DNA of 64,000 nt from Novosphingopyxis baekryungensis DSM 16222 (GCF_000420305.1 NZ_ATUR01000004.1:310001-374000), one strand, 5' to 3'; shown: positions 11,362 to 21,178, counted from the first letter of the stretch. Numbers and translations are program-made. Notes: generated by a model from the sequence alone, not told the origin.

Positions 11362-11555
11362 TTGGGTGCCATTGCGCCTGTGGAAATCTCGGCCGTGGCA
11401 TAGGGTTCCTGCCGCTCGACGCTCCAGTAGCGCAGCTCCTCCAGCGAGATCGGCACGCCGGTCACGGCGCACAGCACATGATCGCCCGGTGACAGGAGAC
11501 GGAAATTATTGGCCATATAATGCAGGCGGGCGGGGCGGCTGGTGGGCGACAACAT
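11358..11555 (-). CDS. DUF2093 domain protein
   Basis: This is a small protein of 65 residues. The segment FRLLSPGDHVLCAVTGVPI followed by LEELRYWSVERQEPY matches my memory of DUF2093, a small alphaproteobacterial family of unknown function. The single cysteine and the HVLCAVTG turn look like half of a metal-binding knuckle, but a second pair is absent, so metal binding is not supported. It begins 58 bases downstream of xseA and its stop overlaps the start of the M23 lipoprotein by four bases. ATG 11555 keeps the RPARLHY segment that family members usually have; MANNF at 11516 is the alternative start. Confidence 0.85.
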   Translation of the reverse strand: MLSPTSRPARLHYMANNFRLLSPGDHVLCAVTGVPISLEELRYWSVERQEPYATAEISTGAMAPK

Positions 11556-11613
11556 GAGGCAGCTTTCTATCGCGTGATGACTAGGGCGCTGTTTAACAGC
11601 ATTGCGTTCAAGA

Positions 11614-13044
11614 TCAGAAGAGCGTTTCCTGTTTCAAGGCTGGATCGGGGGCTTCCTTCCGCGCCCGTGGCTTTTTTGGCGGGCTGTCGGTGGCGATCGC
11701 GCCCAAAGCGCCGTCCGCGAATTTCACAGAAAACGTGCCCGCCTTGCGCGCGGCGGCGGCGCTGGTGATGACCAGGCCATCCACGCCTGTCAGTCTGGCG
11801 AACCCGCGATCAAGCGGCCGATCGGGATCGAGCTGCTCCAGCAGGCGGGACAGCCCGTTGAACCGTTCGGCGCCGCGTTGATGAAGGCGATCCAGCAGGG
11901 CGACATTGGGGGCGGCGCGCGCCAGTCGCTCGGTGGCGGCCGTCAGGCGCTGCTCGAGCAGCGAAGGCCGCAGGACACCGGACTTCTCGGCCAGCGCCTT
12001 GGCAGCGCGGTCCGCCCGCGCACCGAGCGCCACGCCGAGCCGCTCGCCCAAATCATCCACGCGCTGTCCGCGCTGATCCACCATCGCACGCGGATCGGCG
12101 AGCAGACGGCGCTGCGCCTCTAGGCGTTCTGCGGCCTGCTCCACCCGTCGGGACAGCGCGGTCTGCATGCGCACACCCTGCTGCGCCACATGCGCCAGCA
12201 ACTCGCCGCGCACCGGCACGGCGATTTCCGCAGCTGCCGTGGGCGTCGGCGCCCGTCGATCGGCGGCATAATCCGACAGGGTCGTGTCGGTTTCATGGCC
12301 CACCGCGCTGATCACCGGGATGGAGGACCCGGCGATGGCGCGCACCACAACTTCTTCATTGAAGGCCCACAGATCCTCGATCGATCCACCGCCCCGCGCC
12401 ACGATCAGCAGATCGGGCCGCTCGCCGTCTTCCATCGCGTTAAAGCCGGCAATGGCATTGGCCACCAGCCCGGCGGCCTTGTCACCCTGCACCTGCACGG
12501 GCCAGACCAGCACCTCGCTGGGGAACCGATCGGACAGGCGGTGCAGAATATCGCGGATCACCGCGCCGGTGGGCGATGTCACCACCCCGATGCGCCGGGG
12601 GATGAAGGGCAGAGCTCGTTTGCGCTCAGCTGCAAACAGCCCCTCGCCCGCCAGCTTGGCCTTCAGCTTTTCCAGCAGCTGCATCAGCGCGCCCTCGCCC
12701 GCCAGCTCCAGCGAATCGGCCACCAGCTGATATTTGGAACGACCGGGATAGGTGGTGAGCTTACCGGTGGCGATCACCTCCACGCCGTCCTGCGCGTCGA
12801 ACGCCAGCTTGGCCGCGCTTCCTTTCCAGAGGACGGTGTCCAGGGTCGCCTTGTCATCCTTCAAGGTCAGATAGCAGTGGCCCGACGCCGCGCGCTTCCA
12901 CCCGGAAATCTCACCGCGCACCCGGACATGGCCGAAGCGATCCTCGACCGTGCGCTTGAGCGAGGACGATAATTCGCTGACCGAAAAAGGCGGGGCGTTG
13001 TCGCCCTTGGGCACATCGGCTAGCAAGCGTCCGGTTTCATCCAT
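11614..13044 (-). CDS. xseA: Exodeoxyribonuclease VII large subunit
   Basis: This is the large subunit of ExoVII, which degrades single-stranded DNA into short oligonucleotides together with the small subunit XseB (not in this window). It has 476 residues. The N-terminal OB-fold carries [19 protein letters not shown]. The catalytic region shows [38 protein letters not shown] and [26 protein letters not shown], all typical. A long coiled-coil arginine/alanine-rich region follows, then LDRGFARLT near the C-terminus. ATG 13044 (MDETGRLL) was preferred to ATG 13062; either way the start abuts or overlaps the divergent purD start. DUF2093 and the M23 gene follow on the same strand. Confidence 0.94.
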   Translation of the reverse strand: MDETGRLLADVPKGDNAPPFSVSELSSSLKRTVEDRFGHVRVRGEISGWKRAASGHCYLTLKDDKATLDTVLWKGSAAKLAFDAQDGVEVIATGKLTTYPGRSKYQLVADSLELAGEGALMQLLEKLKAKLAGEGLFAAERKRALPFIPRRIGVVTSPTGAVIRDILHRLSDRFPSEVLVWPVQVQGDKAAGLVANAIAGFNAMEDGERPDLLIVARGGGSIEDLWAFNEEVVVRAIAGSSIPVISAVGHETDTTLSDYAADRRAPTPTAAAEIAVPVRGELLAHVAQQGVRMQTALSRRVEQAAERLEAQRRLLADPRAMVDQRGQRVDDLGERLGVALGARADRAAKALAEKSGVLRPSLLEQRLTAATERLARAAPNVALLDRLHQRGAERFNGLSRLLEQLDPDRPLDRGFARLTGVDGLVITSAAAARKAGTFSVKFADGALGAIATDSPPKKPRARKEAPDPALKQETLF

Positions 13045-13060
13045 CTGGGGGCGTATCGCC

Positions 13061-14347
13061 ATGAATATCCTGCTGCTGGGCGGAGGGGGGCGCGAACATG
13101 CGCTGGCCTGGAAATTGGCACAAAGCCCGAGCCTTCGCAAATTGTTCGCGGCGCCGGGCAATCCCGGCATTGCCGAATGCGCGGCCTGCGTGACGCTGGA
13201 TGCTAGTGATCATGACGCGGTGATCGCCTTTTGCCGGAGCGAAGATATCGCCTTGGTGGTGATCGGCCCCGAAGCGCCCTTGGTCGATGGGCTGGCCGAC
13301 AGCCTGCGGCGAGAGGATATTGCGGTGTTCGGCCCTTCGCGGGCCGCCGCACAGCTCGAGGGATCGAAAGCCTTTACCAAGGCGCTGTGCGACCGTGCCG
13401 CTATCCCTACCGCCGCCTATCTGCGCTGCGATCGGGAGGCCGATGCACTGGCCGCCCTTGATGATTTCGATCTGCCGGTGGTCATAAAAGCCGATGGGCT
13501 GGCCGCGGGCAAGGGCGTCATCATCGCCCAAACGGCAGATGAGGCACAGCAGGCCATCGCCAATATGTTTGCCGGCGGCTTTGGCGCGGCAGGGCAAGAA
13601 ATCGTGATCGAGGCCTTCATGCAAGGAGAGGAAGCGAGCTTTTTCGCGATCACGGATGGCGAAACGGTCGTGCCGTTCGGCAGCGCGCAGGATCATAAAC
13701 GCGTCGGCGATGGCGATACCGGCCCCAATACTGGCGGCATGGGTGCCTATAGCCCCGCGCCGGTGCTGACGTCCGAACTGACCAGGCAGGTCATGGAACG
13801 CATCATCGAACCGACGGTGGCCACGATGAAGGCGGAAGGCATGCCCTATTCCGGCGTGCTCTATGCCGGGCTGATGCTGACCGATCAGGGGCCCCAGCTG
13901 ATCGAATATAATTGCCGGTTCGGCGATCCGGAATGCCAGGTATTGATGCTGCGCTATCAGGGCGATCTGGCTGCATTGATGCTCGCCACGGCCAAAAGGG
14001 AGCTGGCGGATGCCGCTGCGCCCCGGTTCGACGATATCACGGCGTTGACCGTCATCATGGCGGCCAATGGCTATCCCAACACGCCGGACAAGGGGGGCGT
14101 CATTTCCGGGCTGGATCGCGCGGCCGATCGGGGGGCAACCGTATTTCACGCCGGAACCGCGCGCGATGGCAATCATTTGGTTGCCAGCGGCGGCCGGGTG
14201 CTGGCGGTGACCGCCACCGGCGGATCGGTGGGAGAGGCGCAGCGGCTGGCCTATGACGGAGTCGACGCGATCCATTTCCCGACGGGCTTCTGCCGCCGGG
14301 ATATCGGCTGGCGCGAGGTGGCCCGCGAAGCTGGATTAACCGCCTGA
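13061..14347 (+). CDS. purD: Phosphoribosylamine-glycine ligase
   Basis: This is GAR synthetase, the second step of purine synthesis: 5-phosphoribosylamine plus glycine and ATP gives GAR. It has 428 residues, the usual length. The start [18 protein letters not shown] is the family hallmark and has GGGGG seven or more bases upstream. Further marks are [16 protein letters not shown], the ATP-grasp region [14 protein letters not shown], and [12 protein letters not shown] and [10 protein letters not shown] near the metal site. It is divergent from xseA, and the two starts are within about 20 bases, so their promoters must lie inside the opposite genes. A 12-base palindrome (14370-14381) follows the stop without a T run. 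Confidence 0.96.
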   Translation: MNILLLGGGGREHALAWKLAQSPSLRKLFAAPGNPGIAECAACVTLDASDHDAVIAFCRSEDIALVVIGPEAPLVDGLADSLRREDIAVFGPSRAAAQLEGSKAFTKALCDRAAIPTAAYLRCDREADALAALDDFDLPVVIKADGLAAGKGVIIAQTADEAQQAIANMFAGGFGAAGQEIVIEAFMQGEEASFFAITDGETVVPFGSAQDHKRVGDGDTGPNTGGMGAYSPAPVLTSELTRQVMERIIEPTVATMKAEGMPYSGVLYAGLMLTDQGPQLIEYNCRFGDPECQVLMLRYQGDLAALMLATAKRELADAAAPRFDDITALTVIMAANGYPNTPDKGGVISGLDRAADRGATVFHAGTARDGNHLVASGGRVLAVTATGGSVGEAQRLAYDGVDAIHFPTGFCRRDIGWREVAREAGLTA

Positions 14348-14468
14348 CCTTTCCGAGTACCGCGCCGCTTGTCCCGGGACAGCGGAACGGCGCAATGGCA
14401 AGAGTCTGGCGATCAGCCCGCGGGCGCGCTATTGCCGCGAACAACAATGATTTTCAGGGGCCTGCTTC

Positions 14469-15119
14469 ATGCTGCACTTCTTCGTAGAATATGCCATTTT
14501 CTTCGTCATCATCGTGGCAATTGCCGCGATCATTCTGCTGTTCTTCTCCACGCGCCGCAAATCATCCGGCGCGCATCTGGATGTTGCCCATGACCATGCC
14601 GCGCATGAGGGCGGTGACGTGCTGTCGCATGAGACGGCAGACATGTCCGGCACGACCGAGGTCGTTGCTGACGACGAAACGCCTGCGCCGGACGTCGCGG
14701 ATGTGCCAGTGGAGCCAAAGGCACAGGATGTACCCGTAACCGCAACGCCGGCAGCGGTCCCGGCGCCAGCAGCCGCGCCAGCACCGGTGGCAGAAACAAC
14801 GCCCCCTGCCGCGCCCACGCCGGCTCCAGCGCCCGCCCCGGCCCCAGCCGCACCGGTCACGACATCCTCAGAAGGCAGCGACGATCTTTTGCAGCTGAAA
14901 GGTGTCGGCCCCAAGCTCAATGACCGCCTCAAGGAATTGGGCATCACCAGCTATGCACAGATTGCTGGCTGGAGCGACGCCGATGTCGCGCGCATCGACG
15001 ACCAGCTGGGCACGTTCAAGGGCCGGATCCAGCGGGACAACTGGATCGACCAGGCCCAGCTGCTGAACGCTGGCGACAAGGCCGGGTTCGAAGCTAAATA
15101 TGGGTCGCTCGGCAAATAA
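14469..15119 (+). CDS. Membrane-anchored helix-hairpin-helix protein
   Basis: This is a protein of 216 residues in three parts. Residues 5-27 form one transmembrane helix (FFVEYAIFFVIIVAIAAIIL). Residues 30-135 are an acidic, then Ala/Pro-rich low-complexity linker with many AP repeats. The last 80 residues hold a helix-hairpin-helix-like domain starting DDLLQLKGVGPKLNDRLKEL, with ITSYAQIAGWSDADVARIDD after it. This C-terminal type is often annotated as a predicted 5' DNA nuclease of the flap endonuclease class, but only the HhH part is seen here and no catalytic carboxylate cluster, so DNA or protein binding is the safer reading. AGGGG lies nine bases before ATG 14469. A strong terminator follows. 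Confidence 0.85.
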   Translation: MLHFFVEYAIFFVIIVAIAAIILLFFSTRRKSSGAHLDVAHDHAAHEGGDVLSHETADMSGTTEVVADDETPAPDVADVPVEPKAQDVPVTATPAAVPAPAAAPAPVAETTPPAAPTPAPAPAPAPAAPVTTSSEGSDDLLQLKGVGPKLNDRLKELGITSYAQIAGWSDADVARIDDQLGTFKGRIQRDNWIDQAQLLNAGDKAGFEAKYGSLGK

Positions 15120-15154
15120 GCCGCGCCAAACGATCAATCGGACAAGAGCATGAA

Positions 15155-15183
15155 AAAGGGCGGCGTCGGTGACGCCGCCCTTT
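15155..15183. terminator. Bidirectional terminator between convergent genes
   Basis: A 13-bp perfect stem (15155-15167 with 15171-15183) around a GGT loop is flanked by T-rich sequence on the plus side and by five T on the minus side. It serves the HhH gene and the opposing CBS-domain gene, whose stop codon lies just beyond it. Confidence 0.8.
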
Positions 15184-15184
15184 C

Positions 15185-16489
15185 TTATTCCATCAGGCTG
15201 ACCAGCAGCTTGTCGATCTTGCGGCCATCCATGTCGATAACCTCGAACCGCCAGCCCTGATCCTCGAAAATCTCGCCCTCTTCGGGCAGATGGCGCAGAA
15301 TGTAGAGCGCATGACCGGCGGCCGTGGCATAATCCCGGTCTTCCGGCAGATCGATATCCAGCCGTTCGGCAAGGCTGTCAGCAGGCAGGGCGCCGGACAC
15401 CAGCAAGCTGCCGTCCTTGCGCTCGATGATCGACGGGGTGTCACCATCCTCCTTGTCGGACTCGAACTCTCCGGCAATGCTGCTGAGCAGATCGTTGGGC
15501 GTCACGATCCCTTCGAAATGCCCATATTCGTCATGCACCAGCACCATCGGCACCTCGGCCTTGCGCAGGATTTCCAGTGCATCCATGGCATCCAGCTGAT
15601 CGGGCACGATTTCGGCGCGGCGCATCAGCTGTCGCAGATCGATCGGCTGCCCCCGGAACTGCGCAGATACGATATCGCGCGCCTGAACGACGCCCAGGAT
15701 ATTATCGATGGATTCCTCCGCCACCGGCAGGCGGGTATGCGACGATTCCAGCAATTTCGACCGCACATCGGCTGCGGTGGCGTTGGCCGGCAGCCAATCG
15801 ATATCCGTGCGCGGGGTCATCACCTCGCGCACCGGGCGATCGGCCAGGCGCACCACGCCGCTGATGACGGCGCGCTCATGTTCCTCGATCACGCCGGACT
15901 GATGGGCTTCGGCAAAGATCATCTGCAGCTCTTCCGCCGACAGCGCCTTGCGCGAATCGCGCCGCAAACCGATCATGCGGAAGATCAACGCACTGCTGTT
16001 GTCGAGCAGCCACACGATGGGCGCGGTCAGCCGGGCCAGCCATTCCATCGGCAGCGCGATGATCGCTGCGAACTTCTCCGGCGCCACCAGGGCGATCTGC
16101 TTGGGCACCAGCTCGCCGATCACCAGGGAAAGATAGGTCGTGATCCCGATCACCGCGCCGAAGCCCAGTGTCTGGGCCAATTCCGGATCGACCCCCAAAA
16201 GGATTATCCTTTCGGCCACCGGCCCGCCCAGGCTGGCGCCGGAATAGGCACCGTTGATAATACCGATCAGGGTTATGCCGATCTGAACCGTCGACAGGAA
16301 CTTGCCGGGATCGTTGCTGAGACGGACGGCCGCCTTCGCCCCCTTGCTGCCGCGATCGGCCAGACTGGAAAGGCGGTTCCGGCTGGCCGAGACAATCGCC
16401 AGCTCGCTCATCGCGAAGACGCCGTTCAGCAACACTAGCGCAAGAATGATCGCCAGGTCAGACCAGGGAAAGGGGGTCATGGAAGTCAT
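15185..16489 (-). CDS. CNNM/CBS-domain membrane protein (hemolysin C family)
   Basis: This is a protein of about 434 residues. The first 200 hold the CNNM (DUF21) membrane domain, with hydrophobic segments such as LAIILALVLLNGVFAMSELA and ALVIGELVPKQIAL-like text. Two CBS domains follow (REVMTPRTDIDWLP, then VPMVLVHDEYGHFEGIVTPND), and a CorC/HlyC transporter-associated domain (RDYATAAGHALYILRHLP) ends the protein. Members of this family are linked to magnesium or cobalt efflux and tolerance; hemolysin is a historical label. ATG 16489 was chosen because the longer frame adds a non-hydrophobic, cysteine-rich leader. It is divergent from the OmpA-type lipoprotein gene. Confidence 0.88.
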   Translation of the reverse strand: MTSMTPFPWSDLAIILALVLLNGVFAMSELAIVSASRNRLSSLADRGSKGAKAAVRLSNDPGKFLSTVQIGITLIGIINGAYSGASLGGPVAERIILLGVDPELAQTLGFGAVIGITTYLSLVIGELVPKQIALVAPEKFAAIIALPMEWLARLTAPIVWLLDNSSALIFRMIGLRRDSRKALSAEELQMIFAEAHQSGVIEEHERAVISGVVRLADRPVREVMTPRTDIDWLPANATAADVRSKLLESSHTRLPVAEESIDNILGVVQARDIVSAQFRGQPIDLRQLMRRAEIVPDQLDAMDALEILRKAEVPMVLVHDEYGHFEGIVTPNDLLSSIAGEFESDKEDGDTPSIIERKDGSLLVSGALPADSLAERLDIDLPEDRDYATAAGHALYILRHLPEEGEIFEDQGWRFEVIDMDGRKIDKLLVSLME

Positions 16490-16636
16490 TGCGTATCTGG
16501 AACCATTTTTCGGAGCTTCCGTTTCCTGCCTGCAACATTTGCTCAACCAGCCGTGATCACGGACATATTTCTGTTCGTCTCGACCGACACAATGGCCCCG
16601 GCAGATCGTTTGTCGAAGCAATTCAGGAGATCGAAG

Positions 16637-17329
16637 ATGAAACTCAACCGTTCCCACGCCTTCATTGCCACCGCATCGGCGGCTGCGCTAACGCTTTCCG
16701 CCTGCGTAACCAACCCCAATACCGGCGAAAAGGAATTTGCTTATCGTTCCGCCATCGGTGCTGGCGTCGGCGCGCTGGGCGGCTATCTGCTCGGCGATCT
16801 GGTTGGTGGCCGCAACGACCGCACGGCCAAGATCATCGGTGCCGGCCTTGGTGCCGTGGCTGGTGGCGGCGTCGGCCTCTACATGGACAAGCAGGAACAA
16901 AAGCTGCGCGAGCAGACCGCCGGCACCGGCGTGGACGTGATTCGCGACGGTGACAATCTGGTTTTGGATCTGCCCAGCTCGATCACCTTCGCGGTCGACA
17001 GCTCCAATATCGACGCGCAGTTCCGCAACACGCTGAGCCAGGTGGCGACCACGCTGAACGAATATCCCAATACCTATATCGATGTTCTGGGCCACACCGA
17101 TTCCACCGGCAGCGACAGCTACAATCAGGCGTTGTCCGAGCGCCGGGCAGACGCGGTGGCGAGCTATCTCAGCACGCAGGGCGTGACCCGCGCGCGCATG
17201 GCCACCCTGGGTTATGGCGAAAGCCAGCCGAAGGCGAGCAACGCGACCGAGGAAGGCCGGGCTGCCAATCGCCGCGTGGAAATCCGCATCACGCCAGTGA
17301 CGCAGCAGGATGTAAACGCCGTTCGCTGA
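16637..17329 (+). CDS. OmpA-family lipoprotein with glycine-zipper segment
   Basis: This is a protein of 230 residues. A lipoprotein signal ends in LTLSAC near residue 20. Residues 35-80 contain two glycine-zipper helices (SAIGAGVGALGGYLLGDLVGG and IIGAGLGAVAGGGVGL). The C-terminal 120 residues are an OmpA-like peptidoglycan-binding domain with IDVLGHTDSTGSDSYNQ, LSERRADAVASYL and NRRVEIRI, matching YiaD-type proteins. It should sit in the outer membrane and bind diaminopimelate in the wall. AGGAGA lies seven bases before ATG 16637, which fixes the start over an upstream in-frame ATG. A textbook terminator follows 25 bases after the stop, so it is probably a single-gene unit. Confidence 0.92.
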   Translation: MKLNRSHAFIATASAAALTLSACVTNPNTGEKEFAYRSAIGAGVGALGGYLLGDLVGGRNDRTAKIIGAGLGAVAGGGVGLYMDKQEQKLREQTAGTGVDVIRDGDNLVLDLPSSITFAVDSSNIDAQFRNTLSQVATTLNEYPNTYIDVLGHTDSTGSDSYNQALSERRADAVASYLSTQGVTRARMATLGYGESQPKASNATEEGRAANRRVEIRITPVTQQDVNAVR

Positions 17330-17354
17330 TCCCCTCAGCAAGCACAGGCATGTA

Positions 17355-17386
17355 CGCCGCCCGGCTTCGATCGGGCGGCGTTTTTT
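17355..17386 (+). terminator. Rho-independent terminator of the OmpA lipoprotein gene
   Basis: A 9-bp GC stem (17355-17363 with 17372-17380) and an 8-base loop are followed directly by six T. It lies between the OmpA lipoprotein stop and the convergent UbiH-type gene. Confidence 0.9.
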
Positions 17387-17389
17387 GTT

Positions 17390-18607
17390 TCAGACCGGGA
17401 TACCTTGCAGAAGCTTGGGCATGGCACCGCTCGTGCCGCGGGCTTCATCCATGAAAAAGCCCTGCAACGGCTTGGCACGCGCCACCAGCCCCATGCCGAA
17501 CCGGCGCACGGCGGACGCTGGCTTGCCCGGGATACCGAACAGGCGGTTGAGTCCGTCCGTCGCCATCGCCACCATCAACGTATCGAGGCCGCGCCAGCGC
17601 TCATACCGCGCCAGCAGCTGCGCATCGCCCGGGTCCATCCCCAGGCGCATGCCATCGACCAGCACTTCGGTGAGCGCCGCAACATCGCGAAAGCCAAGAT
17701 TGAGACCTTGCCCGGCAATCGGATGTATCCCGTGGCCGGCATCGCCGATCAACACGATACGCTGGTCGGTCACTCGGGCGCTGTGATGAAAACCGAGTGG
17801 ATAGCTGCTGCGCGGTGCGGCCATGCTGATAGTGCCCAGCGCGCCGCCGCTGGCCTTATCCAGCTCGGCCGCGAAACCGCGATCCGACAGCTTCATGTAA
17901 CCCGGTGCCTGGTCACGAGGAACGGACCAGACAATGGCCGAGCGATGACGGCCATCGTCCGAATCCAGCATCGGCAGCAGGGCAAAAGGCCCCGTGCTGT
18001 AAAAGATTTCATAGGCCACGTTATCGTGCGGCTTCTCATGATAGACCGCGCTGACCATGGCGCTGTGATCATATTGCCAGCGCGCCGGGGTGATCCCCAG
18101 CTGTTCACGCGTTTCGCTGCCGCGCCCCTCCGCCGCGATCAGAAGCGGTGCGGCCAGCACCGATCCATCGGCCAGCTCAACCTGCGCGGTGCCGCCATCG
18201 AACCGACGCGCAACGACATCCTGCCCCAGATGCAGCGTAATCCGATCGCTGGCCTTTGCCGAATCGAAGAGGGTGCGGCGCAACAGATGATTCTCGTACA
18301 TGGTGCCCAGCGCATCGCCGGGCCGTTCAGACTGGAAATCGAGGCCGCCGGGCCGCAGATGGTCGAGCACCTTGATCGTCTCAATGGCGCAGCCCGTGCC
18401 CGTCAGATGCGGGCCAAGGCCGATCGCCTCCAGCATCGCCATGCTCGAACTTGATATGGCCGAGGTGCGGCCGTCGAAGCCACGTGTCGCCATGGCTTCC
18501 GGATCGAAGCGCTCGACGACATGGGTGGCCACGCCCTGCGCCGCCAGAGCCAGCGCCTGCGTCAGGCCGATCAGCCCGCCACCCAATATGATTGCCGCTT
18601 CCGCCAT
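17390..18607 (-). CDS. UbiH/UbiF/COQ6-family FAD-dependent hydroxylase
   Basis: This is a flavoprotein aromatic hydroxylase of the ubiquinone-synthesis class that adds a ring hydroxyl using O2 and NAD(P)H. It has 405 residues. The FAD Rossmann motif IILGGGLIGLTQALALA is at the N-terminus, a DGRTSAISSSSMAML segment follows, and the second FAD motif, RIVLIGDAGHGIHPIAGQGLNLGFRD, lies near residue 295; these are the clade's signatures. Which ring position is hydroxylated cannot be told. GGGAG lies before ATG 18607 (MAEAAIILGGG); a longer in-frame start overlaps the ftsK leader. It is divergent from ftsK and ends beside the terminator of the OmpA gene. Confidence 0.9.
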   Translation of the reverse strand: MAEAAIILGGGLIGLTQALALAAQGVATHVVERFDPEAMATRGFDGRTSAISSSSMAMLEAIGLGPHLTGTGCAIETIKVLDHLRPGGLDFQSERPGDALGTMYENHLLRRTLFDSAKASDRITLHLGQDVVARRFDGGTAQVELADGSVLAAPLLIAAEGRGSETREQLGITPARWQYDHSAMVSAVYHEKPHDNVAYEIFYSTGPFALLPMLDSDDGRHRSAIVWSVPRDQAPGYMKLSDRGFAAELDKASGGALGTISMAAPRSSYPLGFHHSARVTDQRIVLIGDAGHGIHPIAGQGLNLGFRDVAALTEVLVDGMRLGMDPGDAQLLARYERWRGLDTLMVAMATDGLNRLFGIPGKPASAVRRFGMGLVARAKPLQGFFMDEARGTSGAMPKLLQGIPV

Positions 18608-18732
18608 GCTCGTCTCCCGCCTGGAACCTAGCCCATCATGTAATCCCTTCACCATCGAGTGCAATTGCCGCGGTGCTTGACGCGGACTCTTCCGCTGGCG
18701 CAAAAGAGCGGCTTCAAAAGGGGAACAGACAC

Positions 18733-21072
18733 ATGGCGAGCCGGGCGGGAAAGCCGAAAGAGGCCGAATGGCAGGTGCTGATGCGCGCCAGCATTGCGCG
18801 CTCGGCGGGGCTGATCGGTGCCGCTCTGCTGGCCCTGTTCACCACCATCTATACCATTTCGCTGCTGAGCTATTCGGCGGCCGACAATGCTTTCAATACG
18901 GATGCCGCAGGCGCGCCGCATAACTGGTTCGGCCAGACCGGGGCCTTTTTGGCCGATGGGGTGCTGACCGTTTTTGGCATCGCCGCGATCTTTCTGGCGC
19001 CCTTGGGGGCCGTTATCACCCGGCGTTTGTGGCGGGATGTGCCCCAGCCCAACTGGCTGCGCCAGATCCTGCTCTGTCTGCTCGGTATCCTGCTGACGGC
19101 TTTTGCCATCGGCTATGCAGGCCGCGCAGCCGAAGTCGGCTTGCCGGCAGGCTGGGGCGGTGTGCCTTCGCTGCTGCTCAACAACGGGGCGGAGCTGTTG
19201 ATCGGCATGACTGGCGAGGGCTGGCATGGCTTTTTGCGGTTCCTGCTGATCGCTGCCACCTTACTGACCGGACTGACCTGCGTGGTGCTATCGCTTGAGC
19301 TGGACCGTCCGTTACTGCGCATCCCCTCGGTCAAATTTCCGACGCTGCGCCGCGCCATGCGCGATGACGGCGATGAGGACGAGGCCACAGCGGACGCGCT
19401 GGTGCGCGAGCGCGCGCCGGACGAGGCGACACCGCCGATCTCCCCTGCCGCGCCGCGCCCGCAGGTAAAACCGGACGACCGGCCACCGCCGGAAATTGCC
19501 GATCGCAAATTGTCCCCCGCCAAGGCCACCCTCACCAATGCGCGGCAGGGTGATTTCTTCGGGCCTTATTCGCTGCCATCGGTCGATCTGCTCGATCCGC
19601 CACCGCCCAATGAAGCGCCCAAGCTCGACAAGGCGGCGTTGGAACGCAATGCGCGCCTGCTGGAATCCGTGCTGGAGGATTTCCGGGTGCATGGCGAGAT
19701 CAAGGCGGTGCGTCCCGGTCCTGTCGTGACGATGTACGAGCTGGACCCCGCGCCGGGTACTAAGGCGGCGCGCGTCGTGTCGCTGGCCGAGGATATTGCC
19801 CGCAACATGTCCGCGCTGTCGGCGCGCGTTTCCACCGTGCCGGGGCGGGCCATTCTGGGCATCGAACTGCCGAACAAGACGCGCGAGGCGGTGGTTCTGC
19901 AGGAAATGATCCAGTCCAGCGCCTTTGCCGAGCAATCCGGCAATCTGCCGATCATATTGGGCAAGAATATTTCCGGCGATCCCGTGGTGGCCGATCTGTC
20001 CCCCATGCCGCATCTGCTGGTGGCCGGCACCACCGGGTCCGGCAAGTCGGTGGGCCTGAACTGCATGATCCTGTCGCTGCTGTACCGGCTGACCCCGGAC
20101 CAGTGCCGCATGATCATGATCGATCCAAAGATGCTGGAACTCAGCACCTATGACGATATCCCGCATCTCCTCTCCCCCGTGGTGACCGAGCCGGCCAAGG
20201 CTGTCCGGGCGCTGAAATGGGCGGTGGAGCAGATGGAGGACCGCTATCGCATGATGGCAAGCCTGTCCGTCCGAAATCTCGCCAATTTCAACGAAAAGGT
20301 GCGCGCCGCCAAGGCCAAGGGCGCGCCGCTCGGCCGCAAGGTCCAGATCGGATATGATCCGGCGACCGGACAGCCGGAATATGAGGAAGAGCAGCTGGAA
20401 TATGAGGAGATGCCGCAGATTGTCGTAATCGTCGACGAGCTGGCGGATCTGATGATGACCGCGGGCAAGGAAGTCGAGTTCCTGATCCAGCGGCTGGCGC
20501 AGAAGGCGCGCGCGGCGGGCATTCACCTGATCATGGCCACGCAGCGCCCGTCGGTCGATGTCATCACCGGCGTGATCAAGGCCAATCTGCCGACCCGCAT
20601 CAGCTTCCATGTCACCTCGAAGATCGATTCGCGCACCATCCTGGGCGAACAGGGTGCCGAACAGCTGCTGGGCAAGGGCGACATGCTGTATATGGCCGGT
20701 GGCAAGCAGGTGACGCGTATCCACGGCCCGTTCGTGTCCGATGACGAAGTGCGCCGCGTGGCCGATCACTGGCGTGCTCAGGGCCAGCCGGACTATATCC
20801 AGTCGGTGACCGAAGAGCCGGAAGATGGTGGCTTCGCGCTCGATGGCATCGGACCGGAAGACAGCGCTGAGGATGCGCAATATCGCAAGGCCTGCCAGCT
20901 GGTGTTCGAAAGCCAGAAAGCCTCGACCAGCTGGCTGCAGCGGCAGTTGCGTGTGGGCTATAACAGCGCTGCGCGGTTGATCGAACGTATGGAAGATGAA
21001 GGCCTGGTGTCCGCGCCCAATCATGTCGGTCGCCGTGAAGTCCTGCGGGATGCCTTCGGGGAACAGGGCTGA
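18733..21072 (+). CDS. ftsK: DNA translocase FtsK
   Basis: This is the septal DNA pump that clears and aligns chromosome termini and aids dimer resolution. It has 779 residues. The N-terminal 170 residues contain about four transmembrane helices, a Pro/Ala-rich acidic linker spans roughly 200-300, and the motor shows Walker A GTTGSGKSVGLN near residue 434, Walker B QIVVIVDELADLMM and the ATQRPSVDVITG segment. The gamma winged-helix domain is at the end (TSWLQRQLRVGYNSAARLIE, then EGLVSAPNHVGRREV), so KOPS recognition should be intact. AAGGGGAA lies before ATG 18733; an earlier in-frame ATG at 18592 lies inside the divergent UbiH gene and is not favoured. lolA follows after about 106 bases. 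Confidence 0.96.
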   Translation: MASRAGKPKEAEWQVLMRASIARSAGLIGAALLALFTTIYTISLLSYSAADNAFNTDAAGAPHNWFGQTGAFLADGVLTVFGIAAIFLAPLGAVITRRLWRDVPQPNWLRQILLCLLGILLTAFAIGYAGRAAEVGLPAGWGGVPSLLLNNGAELLIGMTGEGWHGFLRFLLIAATLLTGLTCVVLSLELDRPLLRIPSVKFPTLRRAMRDDGDEDEATADALVRERAPDEATPPISPAAPRPQVKPDDRPPPEIADRKLSPAKATLTNARQGDFFGPYSLPSVDLLDPPPPNEAPKLDKAALERNARLLESVLEDFRVHGEIKAVRPGPVVTMYELDPAPGTKAARVVSLAEDIARNMSALSARVSTVPGRAILGIELPNKTREAVVLQEMIQSSAFAEQSGNLPIILGKNISGDPVVADLSPMPHLLVAGTTGSGKSVGLNCMILSLLYRLTPDQCRMIMIDPKMLELSTYDDIPHLLSPVVTEPAKAVRALKWAVEQMEDRYRMMASLSVRNLANFNEKVRAAKAKGAPLGRKVQIGYDPATGQPEYEEEQLEYEEMPQIVVIVDELADLMMTAGKEVEFLIQRLAQKARAAGIHLIMATQRPSVDVITGVIKANLPTRISFHVTSKIDSRTILGEQGAEQLLGKGDMLYMAGGKQVTRIHGPFVSDDEVRRVADHWRAQGQPDYIQSVTEEPEDGGFALDGIGPEDSAEDAQYRKACQLVFESQKASTSWLQRQLRVGYNSAARLIERMEDEGLVSAPNHVGRREVLRDAFGEQG

Positions 21073-21178
21073 CGCCAAGACGCACGCATGCCGATGAACG
21101 GGAACCGGCGGCAGGGTTCAGTCGATATTCAATGCCTCTGGCCCATTACCAATCTCCAATAATAGCAGGAGTTCTCCC

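Noticed and set aside
14370-14381. 12-base perfect palindrome TGTCCCGGGACA after purD
   Set aside because: It could be an operator or part of a hairpin, but there is no T run and no regulator evidence, so it is left unlisted.
19312-21078. 588-codon open frame antisense to ftsK
   Set aside because: It shows no motif, while ftsK on the other strand has all its motifs.
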